Shown: positions 1 to 7,979, counted from the stretch's first letter. The stretch: DNA of 13,164 bases from Flavobacterium psychrophilum (GCA_020720185.1 DYPB01000013.1:19577-32740), one strand, 5' to 3'. Notes: generated from the sequence alone by a model not told the origin. Made by a program: numbers and translations.

Positions 1-566
1 GCAAAAGGCATAGCTGGTTTAAAGTTTTCGAATAATCCTATTGATCGTTCAACCTCTTTACATAATGGTTTTGTATCTACTCCTGTCCATTTTGCCCCGT
101 TTATAGCAAAATCGGCTTTGCCAAAAACAACTCTTGGATTATTTGGGTCAAGTGCTTCGGCTTTGGCATAAATTTCCATAGTTTTTCCTGATAATTTCAT
201 TCCATTTGTCATTGGATCTGCAACTATCCAAGCAGTATTTATCAATGCTTGCAGGCAATACAATTCTGAATTTTTAGTATCTTTTGCCATTTCAATATCT
301 AATGCCTCCTGAGCCTTTGTTAGCAATGCCGTAATTTGTTCTTTGTCTTTGGTTTTAAAAGCTTCAGTTGTATTTACCATTGCAAGATAATAATTTGGCA
401 ACCAGCTATTTTTTTCAGCAGCAGCAATTCGTTCAAATAATGCCGATGCTTCGGTGCTTTTGCCTTCTTTCCAAAGTCCCATTGCCTTGCCCATTCCTTC
501 TTCAAATTGTTGTGCTGTTAAGAAACTGCTTACAAATAGTACGATTGTTGTGATAATTTTTGTCAT
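1..566 (-). CDS. Exported TPR-like protein, 5' part (C-terminus beyond window)
   Basis: The reading frame is open from an ATG at 566 down to the left edge, giving the first 188 residues. Residues 1-18 form a signal peptide (basic start, hydrophobic core, cleavage near LTA|Q), so the protein is probably periplasmic. The mature part is helical and TPR-like: a motif around residues 25-52 (GxxLWKEGKSTEASALFERIA), then regular helical pairs, including YAKAEALDPNNPRVVFGKAD near 142-161. From memory this matches a conserved flavobacterial family of about 210-240 aa annotated only as tetratricopeptide-repeat protein, so perhaps 30-50 residues are missing. It lies 225 bp downstream of the TonB receptor on the same strand and has its own promoter, which shares a repeated operator with the receptor's. 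The biochemical role is unknown; assisting receptor-linked uptake or envelope stress is inference. Confidence 0.8.
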   Translation of the reverse strand, partial: MTKIITTIVLFVSSFLTAQQFEEGMGKAMGLWKEGKSTEASALFERIAAAEKNSWLPNYYLAMVNTTEAFKTKDKEQITALLTKAQEALDIEMAKDTKNSELYCLQALINTAWIVADPMTNGMKLSGKTMEIYAKAEALDPNNPRVVFGKADFAINGAKWTGVDTKPLCKEVERSIGLFENFKPAMPF

Positions 567-617
567 AATTTTTTGATTTTTTTTGTGATTAATTATTTAT
601 TGATTTTAAATTTGATG

Positions 618-646
618 TAAAAGTATATTCTTTGTATTTATTGCAA
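618..646 (-). promoter_or_regulatory. Bacteroidetes-type promoter of the TPR-like gene
   Basis: On the minus strand, TTG at 646-644 is followed after 18 nt by TACTTTTA at 625-618. This fits the phylum consensus TTG-N(17-23)-TAnnTTTG with one mismatch at the last base. It predicts a start of transcription near 612 and an A-rich leader of about 45 nt before the ATG at 566. Confidence 0.45.
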
Positions 647-656
647 AATTAATAAT

Positions 657-695
657 TGCTGAATTGTTATTTTTTGATGCTGAATTGTTGTTTTT
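657..695 (-). promoter_or_regulatory. Paired direct-repeat operator upstream of the TPR-like gene
   Basis: TGCTGAATTGTT occurs at 657-668 and again at 678-689, a period of exactly 21 bp, and each copy is followed by a T run. The pair ends about 11 bp upstream of the -33 element. The 9-bp core CTGAATTGT is the same as in the pair upstream of the TonB receptor (3093-3125). Two direct repeats two helical turns apart are typical of LytTR-domain regulators and of some other dimeric activators. The identity of the regulator is inference. Confidence 0.5.
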
Positions 696-769
696 AAATT
701 ATTTTATTTGCTTTTTTAAGGAGAAATCTTATTTGCTAATAATTCTGAAATTTAATTTTCTAATTTATT

Positions 770-790
770 CCCCCTTCGGGGGTTAGGGGG
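770..790. repeat. C-rich flavobacterial intergenic repeat / hairpin
   Basis: The plus strand reads CCCCC-TTC-GGGGG-TTA-GGGGG. It can fold with a UUCG tetraloop (CCCC 771-774, loop 775-778, GGGG 779-782), and the second G block (786-790) can compete for the same C block. It begins one base after the receptor's stop codon on the minus strand. Near-identical C/G blocks are frequent between genes in flavobacteria. It may end the receptor transcript, but the bases following the hairpin on the minus strand are A/T mixed and not a clean U tract. Confidence 0.6.
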
Positions 791-791
791 C

Positions 792-2957
792 TTAAAGATC
801 CTTTAACTGATTTGTTTTTTTATCGCTGCTAATCGTCCAGAAAAAACCTACAAAGAAAAACCGATCGGCAGTTGGGGTAACTTCTCTCCTATTATATATT
901 CCATTTGTTTTTGTGTTGGTATATTCATATCCAAAAACATTTTGAGTCCCAAAAACATTAGAAACTGAGAAATATAATATCTTTTGAGTGGTTAATAAAT
1001 AGACCCAAGAGAAACTTAAACTGTTATATTCTTTCGTTTTTCCATTCATAAAAACCGTTTCATTTGGGTCATTATAAGGTCGTCCAGAAGCAAAACTATG
1101 GGTTAAACCAATTTGCGATTTCCAGTCATTTATCCAATATTTTGTTACTATTGATGCCGTATGATTTGCAACAAAACTTGGAGTTGCCGTGGTCGAAAAG
1201 TTTTTATAATCTCGTTTGCTATCAATGTAGGAGTAGGAAATCCAGTATTCTAAATTTTTTATATTTTTATTATCTCTCCAATAAAGGTCTAATCCTTTTG
1301 CAAAACCATTTCCATTTTGATTAAAAACACTATTGTATTGTGCGGTTTGAGTATCATATTTTACTAAATTAGAATAGTCTTTAAAATAGGTTTCAGCTCT
1401 AAAAGTTTGTCCGTCCTTATTATATTGAAAATTAAAAATATAATGCTGTGCTTTTTCACTTTCAAATTGATGATTGTTTGAAAATTTAACCAAATCTTGT
1501 TTTGGTGTTTGATTAAAATTACCATAAGCCAATGCAAACTGACTGTTTCTTGCAACTTTATAAGCCATCGAAAATCTTGGTGAGAGTGTATTTTCATTTA
1601 ATAAATTATTATTTGTAGCACGCAAACCTATTTTTGCTGCCAATTCTTTAGAGAAGAAAACCTCCGCTTCGGTAAAAAATGCTCCTATACTATTGGTGTA
1701 ACCAGAATTGAAATTACTGCCCGAAGTTGAAACAAAATCTTCATTAAATTGGGTAATAAAATAATCTGTTCCTAAATTTAACTTCAATCTATCCGAAATT
1801 GTTTTTTTAAATTTCAATTTCAAATGTGTAGCCTTTTCATCGTTAATAATATTACCAGGATTGCTTAAATTAATTTTATTTTGACTAAAACCATAACTTA
1901 AACCTGATTGTATTTGCCATTTTGTTCCAAAATTTCCTTTGTAGGAACTATTCATATAAAAATTATTATTGTTTAAATTAATCATAATTTTATCAATATA
2001 ATTGATGCTTTCTTGATTTAATTCAAAATCTGAAACATCAAAGGCAGCATATAATTTAAAAATTCCATTGGCAAAATTATATCTATAAACTGCCTCACCA
2101 GATGCTGATTGATAAGGTTTTTTCCAATCTACATTTTGTTTGATTGTAGCAATATAAGGAGCCAAATTGATATAATTAGCATTGACAGAAAGTGAGCTTT
2201 TAGTGAATTTTTTAGTATTTCCTACTGATAAACCAACGGTCATAAAACCCCAATTGGTTTGATTTTGTGTAGCTTCATCGGCAGTGTTTAATAATAAAAC
2301 CGATGACAAAGCCTCACCAAATTCAGCCGAATAACCGCCTGTAGAAAACGACATTCCAGAAAATAAAAAAGGAGAAAATCGACCACGAGTGGGTAAATTA
2401 TTTGTTGTGGCATTATACGGTTGAGCAACCCGAATACCATCTACAAAAGTTTGGGTTTCGTCAGCCTCGCCGCCCCGAACAAAAAGTCGTCCATCTTCAC
2501 CAACATTATTAGTGCCTGGCAAGGTTTGTAAGGCTGCAATAATATTTCCTGCACTGCCAGCGGTGGTAACAATATCAAGAGGTTTGAGTACTGAAACCCT
2601 TGCTTTATCACCCGAATCGAGGTTTCCTGCAGCAATTACAACCGTATCAAGTGTATTGATACTTTCTTTCAAAATTAGGGTTTGATTCTGAAATTTTTCT
2701 ATATTAATTATAATTTCTTTAGAATCATAAGTTAAACAGCTTATCACTAAAGTTTTACTTCCTGTAAGGTTTGTAACAAATGTAAATTCGCCATTTTCAT
2801 TGCTGGTTGTTCCATCATAACTACCATCTATATAGATGTTTGCATTAGCAATAGGTTTGTTTTTTTTGTCTAATATTTTGCCAGAAACGGTCGTTTGAGC
2901 AAAAATAATAGTCGATAAAAATAAAAATACTACGGATAAAATTATTTTACTTTTCAT
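792..2957 (-). CDS. TonB-dependent outer-membrane receptor with carboxypeptidase-like domain
   Basis: This 721-aa outer-membrane transporter would import an unidentified ligand using TonB-ExbBD energy. Residues 1-20 are a signal peptide (cleavage FA|Q). Residues 22-100 form a carboxypeptidase-regulatory-like beta sandwich (TTVSGKILDKKNKPIANANI). LDTVVIAAG at 103-111 is TonB-box-like. Residues 115-225 are the plug, with FVRGGEADETQTFVDGIRV and GGYSAEFGEALSSV. The rest is a beta-barrel with alternating aromatic strands. It is shorter than SusC-type receptors (about 1000 aa) and no SusD gene adjoins it, so a glycan-uptake pair is unlikely. I chose the ATG at 2957 because the signal peptide starts there; the frame stays open up to 3086, but a likely promoter lies inside that extension. 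The ligand cannot be read from the sequence. Confidence 0.9.
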   Translation of the reverse strand: MKSKIILSVVFLFLSTIIFAQTTVSGKILDKKNKPIANANIYIDGSYDGTTSNENGEFTFVTNLTGSKTLVISCLTYDSKEIIINIEKFQNQTLILKESINTLDTVVIAAGNLDSGDKARVSVLKPLDIVTTAGSAGNIIAALQTLPGTNNVGEDGRLFVRGGEADETQTFVDGIRVAQPYNATTNNLPTRGRFSPFLFSGMSFSTGGYSAEFGEALSSVLLLNTADEATQNQTNWGFMTVGLSVGNTKKFTKSSLSVNANYINLAPYIATIKQNVDWKKPYQSASGEAVYRYNFANGIFKLYAAFDVSDFELNQESINYIDKIMINLNNNNFYMNSSYKGNFGTKWQIQSGLSYGFSQNKINLSNPGNIINDEKATHLKLKFKKTISDRLKLNLGTDYFITQFNEDFVSTSGSNFNSGYTNSIGAFFTEAEVFFSKELAAKIGLRATNNNLLNENTLSPRFSMAYKVARNSQFALAYGNFNQTPKQDLVKFSNNHQFESEKAQHYIFNFQYNKDGQTFRAETYFKDYSNLVKYDTQTAQYNSVFNQNGNGFAKGLDLYWRDNKNIKNLEYWISYSYIDSKRDYKNFSTTATPSFVANHTASIVTKYWINDWKSQIGLTHSFASGRPYNDPNETVFMNGKTKEYNSLSFSWVYLLTTQKILYFSVSNVFGTQNVFGYEYTNTKTNGIYNRREVTPTADRFFFVGFFWTISSDKKTNQLKDL

Positions 2958-3070
2958 TTTTACTTTCTTTAATTGGAATTGCCTTGTCTGTTTGCAAAAG
3001 CTCGGGTCGTGAATTTCCGATTTCATTTTGATATTTTTTTGATTTATTAGTGCAAATATGATTGGATTGG

Positions 3071-3078
3071 CAAAGGTA
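3071..3078 (-). promoter_or_regulatory. -7 element of the TonB receptor promoter
   Basis: The minus strand reads TACCTTTG, an exact TAnnTTTG match. No TTG sits at the expected -33 distance; that position is taken by one copy of the 21-bp-phased repeat. This arrangement suits an activator-dependent promoter. Transcription would start near 3065, giving a leader of about 108 nt to the ATG at 2957. Confidence 0.45.
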
Positions 3079-3092
3079 AAAAACAAAAACTA

Positions 3093-3125
3093 ACTGAATT
3101 GTAAAAAAACTATACTGAATTGTAA
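3093..3125 (-). promoter_or_regulatory. Paired direct-repeat operator upstream of the TonB receptor
   Basis: ACTGAATTGTAA is present in two identical copies at 3093-3104 and 3114-3125, with a period of 21 bp. The core CTGAATTGT equals that of the pair at 657-695. The near copy overlaps the -33 region of the receptor promoter. The far copy ends 16 bp before the -33 element of the divergent helicase promoter, so a bound protein might touch both. A LytTR-type response regulator is the best guess from the spacing. Confidence 0.55.
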
Positions 3126-3141
3126 TTCTTTGGGTTTAAAA

Positions 3142-3171
3142 TTGCTTTTTCGATTTGATTGTGGTACTTTG
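3142..3171 (+). promoter_or_regulatory. Promoter of the helicase gene
   Basis: TTG at 3142-3144 is followed after 20 nt by TACTTTG at 3165-3171, one base shorter than the TAnnTTTG consensus. It places the transcription start near 3178 and gives a leader of only about 10 nt before the ATG at 3188. This argues against the in-frame upstream start at 3155. Confidence 0.4.
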
Positions 3172-3187
3172 CAAGAAAAATCTAAAT

Positions 3188-4612
3188 ATGCTTTCTTCTA
3201 ATTTTTATAATATTCTAATAAGAGAATTTCCGTTTAAACCCACTTTAAAACAGGATATATTTTTTCAGAAAATAGCAACATTTATTGCCAATCCAAAATC
3301 GGATGGAATATTTGTGCTCAAAGGATATGCAGGAACAGGAAAAACAACTGTCATCTCTACCATTGTAAATAATTTAATGACTATTAATAAAAAATATGTA
3401 ATGCTGGCTCCAACGGGTCGGGCGGCAAAAGTTATTGCTAATTATTCTCAAAAACCAGCCTTTACGATTCATAAAAAAATATATTTCCCGAAAAATTCTG
3501 GCGGTGCTGTTTCATTTGTTTTGCAACCAAATAAACATAAAAATACCATTTTTATTGTTGATGAAGCCTCAATGATATCAGATGTGGCGACAGAAAGTAA
3601 ATTGTATGCAAATGGCTCATTATTAGACGATTTGGTTACATATATTTATGGAGGTGAGAATTGTAAGATGATATTATTAGGGGATACGGCTCAATTGCCT
3701 CCCGTAAATTTAGATATTTCGCCAGCATTAAACAACAATCTGTTAGAACTAAATTATAACAAATCAGTTGATTGGATAGAGCTTGATGAAGTAATGCGGC
3801 AGGAAGAAAAATCAGGGATTTTGTACAACGCTACCGAACTCCGAGAGTTGTTAAAAGACAGTTTTATAACCGATTTTAAATTTCAATTAAAAGGATTTAA
3901 AGATATAATCAGATTAATTGACGGATATGATATTCAGGATGCTATAAACCAATCGTATAGCAATTATTCTATTGAAGATACCGCTTTTATTGTTCGTAGT
4001 AATAAAAGAGCCAATCAATATAATGAACAAATTAGAACTAAAATTTTAGATAAAGAATCGGAACTATCAACAGGCGATTATTTGATGGTTGTAAAGAATA
4101 ATTATTTTTGGCTAAAAGAAAAAGACGAGGCAGGATTTATTGCTAATGGAGATATTATTGAGGTTTTAGAAATTTTTAGTTTCAAACAATTATATGGTTT
4201 TAATTTTGCAAAAGTAAAAATTAGAATGGTCGATTATCCGAAGCAAATTCCGTTTGAAACGGTTTTGATTTTAGACACAATTAAAAGTGAATCTCCGTCG
4301 CTAACCTATGAAGAATCAAATAAATTATACGAAGAAGTGATGAAAGATTATGAACACCTGACCACAAAGTATGCTAAATTTCAGAAAGTAAAAGCCAATG
4401 AATTTTTTAATGCCTTGCAAGTAAAATTTTCTTATGCAATAACCTGTCATAAAAGTCAAGGCGGGCAGTGGAACACTGTTTTTATTGAGCAACCGTATCT
4501 GCCTAATGGCGTTGATAGAGATTATATTAGGTGGCTTTATACGGCTATCACTCGGGCAAAAGACAAACTATATCTTATTGGTTTTAAAGACGATAGCTAT
4601 ATTCGGGACTAA
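3188..4612 (+). CDS. RecD/Pif1-like SF1B DNA helicase (AAA-family ATPase)
   Basis: This 474-aa cytoplasmic ATP-dependent 5'-3' type DNA helicase is probably used in repair or recombination. Visible motifs in order: Walker A GYAGTGKTT at 46-54 (Lys52), motif Ia APTGRAAKV at 74-82, Walker B IFIVDEAS at 121-128 (Asp125, Glu126), motif III LGDTAQLPPV at 164-173, motif IV-like VRSNKRANQYNEQIR near 269-283, motif V HKSQGGQW at 421-428 in the UvrD_C_2 domain, and motif VI YTAITRAKDKLYLIG at 451-465 (Arg456). It lacks the long N-terminal part of RecD2 and matches the short stand-alone proteins common in Bacteroidetes. I chose ATG 3188 because the probable promoter lies between it and the upstream ATG at 3155. 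It is divergent from the TonB receptor and probably functionally unrelated to it. Confidence 0.88.
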   Translation: MLSSNFYNILIREFPFKPTLKQDIFFQKIATFIANPKSDGIFVLKGYAGTGKTTVISTIVNNLMTINKKYVMLAPTGRAAKVIANYSQKPAFTIHKKIYFPKNSGGAVSFVLQPNKHKNTIFIVDEASMISDVATESKLYANGSLLDDLVTYIYGGENCKMILLGDTAQLPPVNLDISPALNNNLLELNYNKSVDWIELDEVMRQEEKSGILYNATELRELLKDSFITDFKFQLKGFKDIIRLIDGYDIQDAINQSYSNYSIEDTAFIVRSNKRANQYNEQIRTKILDKESELSTGDYLMVVKNNYFWLKEKDEAGFIANGDIIEVLEIFSFKQLYGFNFAKVKIRMVDYPKQIPFETVLILDTIKSESPSLTYEESNKLYEEVMKDYEHLTTKYAKFQKVKANEFFNALQVKFSYAITCHKSQGGQWNTVFIEQPYLPNGVDRDYIRWLYTAITRAKDKLYLIGFKDDSYIRD

Positions 4613-4637
4613 AATTTTATTGTTAGGATTAAACTAT

Positions 4638-4671
4638 TTGCAGAAACAAATGTCTTAATATCATAACTTTT
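4638..4671 (+). promoter_or_regulatory. Possible promoter of the Spy-like gene
   Basis: TTG at 4638-4640 and TAACTTTT at 4664-4671 are 23 nt apart. This is the long end of the allowed spacing, with one mismatch to TAnnTTTG. The 74-bp spacer after the helicase is otherwise A/T-rich. Read-through from the helicase is the alternative. Confidence 0.25.
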
Positions 4672-4686
4672 AAAAAAATAATTAAA

Positions 4687-5127
4687 ATGAAAAAAATAGT
4701 TCTATTTGCATTATTGTATGTTGGAATGACAACTTTAGCACAAGAAAAAACAACCGCTTCAAACGAGCAGTTTACTACAGAACAAAAAAATCAGTTGCGA
4801 TTAAAACGGATGATTTTAGAATTAGATTTGAATGCTATTCAACAAAAAGAAATGGCAATAATCATTGCAGAGCAAACCACAAAACACGAATTAATTAAGA
4901 AAGAACGCCAAGCAAATATGAAATTGGACAAAAAAATGACCGCAGAGGAACGATTTGCAAAAGTTAATAAAATGCTTGATGAACAGATAGCTTTAAAAAC
5001 CCGTGTTAGAGCAATTTTAACCTCAGAACAATTTAAAAATTGGGATAAAATGCAAGAAAGAAGCAGAAAGTTTATGAAAAGAAAAATGAAAATGAGAAAA
5101 TCTAAAAGTGATTTACCTAAAAAATGA
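4687..5127 (+). CDS. Exported Spy/CpxP-like small helical protein
   Basis: This 146-aa protein has a signal peptide at 1-18 (MKKIVLFALL core, cleavage LA|Q), so it is probably periplasmic. The mature chain is almost all predicted helix and very rich in Lys, Glu, Gln and Met. It has the layout of the Spy/CpxP/LTxxQ family: a first Gln-rich helix with FTTEQKNQLRLKRM at 29-42, then LDLNAIQQKEM at 46-56, a long charged helix, and LTSEQFKNW at 111-119. Proteins of that family act as ATP-independent periplasmic chaperones or metal-stress sensors. The tail from about 120 is strongly basic with repeated Met and Lys (KFMKRKMKMRK), which could bind acidic partners or metal. Assignment is by pattern, not close identity. 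It has no two-component system beside it. Confidence 0.7.
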   Translation: MKKIVLFALLYVGMTTLAQEKTTASNEQFTTEQKNQLRLKRMILELDLNAIQQKEMAIIIAEQTTKHELIKKERQANMKLDKKMTAEERFAKVNKMLDEQIALKTRVRAILTSEQFKNWDKMQERSRKFMKRKMKMRKSKSDLPKK

Positions 5128-5138
5128 TTAAAATAAAT

Positions 5139-5169
5139 TTGGTTTATAATAAATAAATAATTAGTTTTG
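5139..5169 (+). promoter_or_regulatory. Promoter of the 117-aa exported protein gene
   Basis: TTG at 5139-5141 is followed after 20 nt by TAGTTTTG at 5162-5169, a full match to TTG-N20-TAnnTTTG. Transcription would start near 5175, about 26 nt before the ATG at 5201. A second exact TAnnTTTG (TAAATTTG, 5134-5141) lacks a -33 partner. Confidence 0.5.
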
Positions 5170-5200
5170 GTTTTTTTAAATCATTAAAATTAAAATTATT

Positions 5201-5554
5201 ATGAAAAAACTAATATTATCAGTAGTTCTTGGATTAGCATTTACAATTTCTGCAAATGCACAAGATGAAAAAGTGTCTGGATCAGAAAAAACAAAAAAAG
5301 AAGTTTATGAACTTAAAGATTTTTTAGATTTGAACGATGGTTTAACAAACGATTTATTCACACTTCTTGAAATGAAAAGAGAGGTTTTAGAAAATCTTGA
5401 TGCATCTGACGAAAGAAGAAAAGAAATGGTAAGTGTTGTTGGATTAAAAATTCAAGCCTCATTAGATGCTAAACAACTTGAAAAATTACTTTCAAATAAA
5501 AAACTTTATAATAAATTTATCGTTGGAGAAACAACTAATGAAACAAAAAAATAA
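5201..5554 (+). CDS. Small exported protein of unknown function
   Basis: I do not recognise this 117-aa protein at family level. Residues 1-20 are a clear signal peptide (MKKLILSVVL start, cleavage ANA|Q), so it is exported, probably to the periplasm. The mature part is charged and helical: a linker at 21-34, then a helix-turn-helix pattern with FLDLNDGLTNDLFTLLEMKR at 41-60 and SLDAKQLEKLL at 87-97. The second segment resembles the LTxxQ-type end of the preceding Spy-like protein, so the two may be distant relatives, but this is only a pattern resemblance. It has its own promoter and is followed by a strong hairpin terminator. Confidence 0.72.
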   Translation: MKKLILSVVLGLAFTISANAQDEKVSGSEKTKKEVYELKDFLDLNDGLTNDLFTLLEMKREVLENLDASDERRKEMVSVVGLKIQASLDAKQLEKLLSNKKLYNKFIVGETTNETKK

Positions 5555-5580
5555 TAATAAAGTGTCGCTTTAAATATAAA

Positions 5581-5621
5581 ATCGTCTTGTTAATAGAACA
5601 TATTATCAAGACGGTTTTTTT
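5581..5621 (+). terminator. Hairpin terminator between convergent genes
   Basis: The outer stem ATCGTCTTG (5581-5589) pairs with CAAGACGGT (5607-5615, one G-T pair). An inner stem TAATA/TATTA continues it after one mismatch. The hairpin ends in a run of seven T at 5615-5621. It lies 26 bp after the stop of the 117-aa gene and 10 bp before the hemL stop. Read on the minus strand it is followed by a looser U-rich stretch, so it may stop both convergent transcripts. Confidence 0.8.
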
Positions 5622-5630
5622 GGTGAAAGT

Positions 5631-6920
5631 TTAACCTAAATTTTCTGAAACTTTATCAATACAATTAATAGTAAAATCTAAATCTTCATAAGATAACGCA
5701 TCGGTAATAAACCAGGTTTCATAAGCCGATGGAGCAATATAAATACCTTCTTGCAATAAACCGTGGAAGAATTTTTTAAACATTTCGTTATCACCATTTT
5801 TTGCGGTATCAAAATTTGTAACGGGAATCTTATCAAAATGTACAGAAATCATTGAACCAACCCTATTTATGGTAAACTGAATATTATTATTAGTTAAAGC
5901 TTTATGAATTCCAGCTTCTAAATAGTCCGTTTTTTGTTCCAATCTTTTAAATAATTCGCTATCGTTGTTAATGCTTTGTAGCATTGCTAATCCAGCAGCC
6001 ATCGCTAATGGATTTCCTGAAAGGGTTCCTGCTTGATAAATTGGTCCGAGTGGTGCCAAACAATTCATAATTTCACTTTTTCCAGCAAATGCACCGACTG
6101 GCAAACCTCCACCAATTATTTTTCCGAAACAAATAATATCAGCTTTGATATTAAATAACTCTTGTGCTCCTCCTTTTGCAAGTCTGAAACCCGTCATAAC
6201 CTCATCAAAAATCAGTAATATATTGTGTTCATCGCAAAGTTTTCTTAAACCTTCTAAAAAGCCTTTTTGAGGAGGTATACACCCCATATTTCCTGCTACT
6301 GGTTCAATAATTATGGCAGCAATTTCATTTTTATTAGCCTCAATTAATTGTATAATATTCTCTAAATTATTATATTGGGCTAATAGTGTATCTTTTGCAG
6401 TTCCTGCCGTTACACCAGGGCTGTTGGGAGTTCCAAAGGTGCTTGCACCACTTCCTGCTTGTATCAAAAAAGAATCGGAATGACCGTGATAGCAACCTGC
6501 AAATTTGATTATTTTATCTTTATTAGTATAACCTCTAGCTAATCTGATGGCACTCATACAGGCTTCGGTACCAGAATTTACAAATCTAATTTTGTCAATA
6601 TTTGGCACCATTGATACGGCTAATTTTGCAATTTCAGTTTCTAATTCTGTTGGCATTCCAAACGAGGTTCCGAGTGTTGTTCTTTTTATAACAGCCTCTA
6701 TAACAGGAGGATAAGCATGACCCAAAAGCATTGGTCCCCATGAGTTGATGTAATCAATTAATCGATTATTATCTTCGTCAAAAAGATAGGCTCCTTTAGC
6801 CGATTTTACAAAAATTGGTGTTCCTCCAACTCCTCTAAAAGCACGAACGGGTGAATTAACTCCACCTGGAATATATTTTTCTGCTTCGGTAAATAAGTCA
6901 CTACTTCTTTTGTATAACAT
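5631..6920 (-). CDS. hemL: Glutamate-1-semialdehyde 2,1-aminomutase
   Basis: HemL converts glutamate-1-semialdehyde to 5-aminolevulinate, the last step of the C5 route to heme and other tetrapyrroles (EC 5.4.3.8), in the cytoplasm using pyridoxal phosphate. At 429 aa it is full length. Diagnostic segments are [11 protein letters not shown] at 18-28, [20 protein letters not shown] at 113-132, CYHGHSD at 143-149, [10 protein letters not shown] at 237-246 (cofactor Asp239), and [14 protein letters not shown] at 265-278 with the Schiff-base Lys267. The segment [19 protein letters not shown] is also typical. It is the last gene of the accA operon, starting 4 nt after the glucosaminidase stop. Acetylornithine-type aminotransferases share the fold, but the N-terminal NSPVRAF signature favours HemL. 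Confidence 0.97.
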   Translation of the reverse strand: MLYKRSSDLFTEAEKYIPGGVNSPVRAFRGVGGTPIFVKSAKGAYLFDEDNNRLIDYINSWGPMLLGHAYPPVIEAVIKRTTLGTSFGMPTELETEIAKLAVSMVPNIDKIRFVNSGTEACMSAIRLARGYTNKDKIIKFAGCYHGHSDSFLIQAGSGASTFGTPNSPGVTAGTAKDTLLAQYNNLENIIQLIEANKNEIAAIIIEPVAGNMGCIPPQKGFLEGLRKLCDEHNILLIFDEVMTGFRLAKGGAQELFNIKADIICFGKIIGGGLPVGAFAGKSEIMNCLAPLGPIYQAGTLSGNPLAMAAGLAMLQSINNDSELFKRLEQKTDYLEAGIHKALTNNNIQFTINRVGSMISVHFDKIPVTNFDTAKNGDNEMFKKFFHGLLQEGIYIAPSAYETWFITDALSYEDLDFTINCIDKVSENLG

Positions 6921-6924
6921 AATT

Positions 6925-7977
6925 TTATTTTATTTTTAAAATCTGACCAATACTTATGTTGTTGTCAGTCAGTCCATTAAGTTTTTTTAATTGTTCAACT
7001 GTAAGATTGAATTTTTTAGCGATACTATACAAACCTTCTTTGGGTTGTACGGTGTAAGTATCATCTAAATTTTGGTTAATTACCTGACTATCAATTACTT
7101 TTTCAGGCACTTGATTAGTAACTTCTCTATTCGTATCTTCCGTTTCTATTCCTAAAACTTCTAAATCGTATTCGTACAATTTATATGATTCGATTATAGC
7201 AATTAATTTTTGAGGATATTTTATATCGGTTGCATATCCTGCTTCCTTTAAGCCTTTTGCCCAGCCTTTGTAATCATCTTGTTTTAATTTGAATAATTTA
7301 TTGTACCATGGTCTGGTATATAAAAAAGAAGAATGATCCTCAAATGATTTGCTTGAATTATCATATTTTCTAAAACATTCATCAGGAACATCGTCGTCAT
7401 ATCGAACGCTTTCTCCGGTCCATCCTTCATGGCATTTTATTCCAAAATGATTATTGGCCTGTAAACTCAATGGTCCTGTTCCTGCTCCTGATTCTAAAAT
7501 GCCTTGTGCCAATGTGATACTTGCAGGGATTCTGAATTTCAGCATTTCATTTTTAGAAATTTCTTTATATTTCTCAATATATGCAAATACAATATCTTTG
7601 GTAACTCTTACAGTTGTTGTGGCTTTTAAAACCTGGACATTTCCTAAATTTAAAGGTTTTTTCTTCGGAATTGTGTCTTGATCTTCATTACCATTTTCTT
7701 TCATTGATTTTATAATTCCGTCATAATCTTTAAACTTCATTGAAGTATCTTTAAAAATAGATGAGGTTTCTACTAAATCCGATTTTTGAGACTTTATGGT
7801 ATCTTGAAAAACAATTTTATCTTTTAAGGTGTCTTTCTTTATTTCTGAGTTCTTTTCAGAAACTATGGTAGTGGAACGGACTTTCTTTTCGTCTGCTATT
7901 TTTGTAATAATAAAAGGTTTTTGGGAACTACAACTGATAAAAAACAGTATGCAAATGGGGAATATTTTAGTGAACAT
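6925..7977 (-). CDS. Glucosaminidase (GH73)-LysM lipoprotein
   Basis: This 350-aa predicted peptidoglycan hydrolase cleaves the glycan strand at N-acetylglucosamine. Residues 1-15 with Cys16 (FFISC) form a lipoprotein signal, so it is probably anchored in an envelope membrane. Residues 20-120 are a charged, Lys/Asp/Thr-rich linker. Residues 125-272 form the GH73 domain: [20 protein letters not shown] with the likely catalytic Glu162, [14 protein letters not shown], and [18 protein letters not shown]. Residues 306-349 are a C-terminal LysM domain ([19 protein letters not shown]...[10 protein letters not shown]) that would bind peptidoglycan. It lies 2 nt after the ACC-deaminase-like gene and 4 nt before hemL, so it is translationally coupled in the operon. 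A role in cell-wall turnover or daughter-cell separation is inferred from the family. Confidence 0.9.
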   Translation of the reverse strand: MFTKIFPICILFFISCSSQKPFIITKIADEKKVRSTTIVSEKNSEIKKDTLKDKIVFQDTIKSQKSDLVETSSIFKDTSMKFKDYDGIIKSMKENGNEDQDTIPKKKPLNLGNVQVLKATTTVRVTKDIVFAYIEKYKEISKNEMLKFRIPASITLAQGILESGAGTGPLSLQANNHFGIKCHEGWTGESVRYDDDVPDECFRKYDNSSKSFEDHSSFLYTRPWYNKLFKLKQDDYKGWAKGLKEAGYATDIKYPQKLIAIIESYKLYEYDLEVLGIETEDTNREVTNQVPEKVIDSQVINQNLDDTYTVQPKEGLYSIAKKFNLTVEQLKKLNGLTDNNISIGQILKIK

Positions 7978-7979
7978 AG

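Noticed and set aside
368..553. Plus-strand open frame opposite the TPR-like gene
   Set aside because: Low-complexity translation with no family features, and antisense to a frame with a clear signal peptide and TPR-like pattern.
1364..1597. Other open frames within the TonB receptor (also at 1064-1324 and 2441-2635)
   Set aside because: They lie inside the receptor coding frame, have unnatural composition, and no initiation context or homology.
792..2957. SusC/SusD glycan-utilisation locus
   Set aside because: The receptor is about 300 residues shorter than SusC proteins, no SusD-like lipoprotein or glycan hydrolase operon is adjacent, and the GH73 enzyme acts on peptidoglycan in a different operon.
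3155..3187. Upstream ATG for the helicase at 3155
   Set aside because: The likely -7 element (3165-3171) lies downstream of it, and the extra residues resemble nothing in the family.
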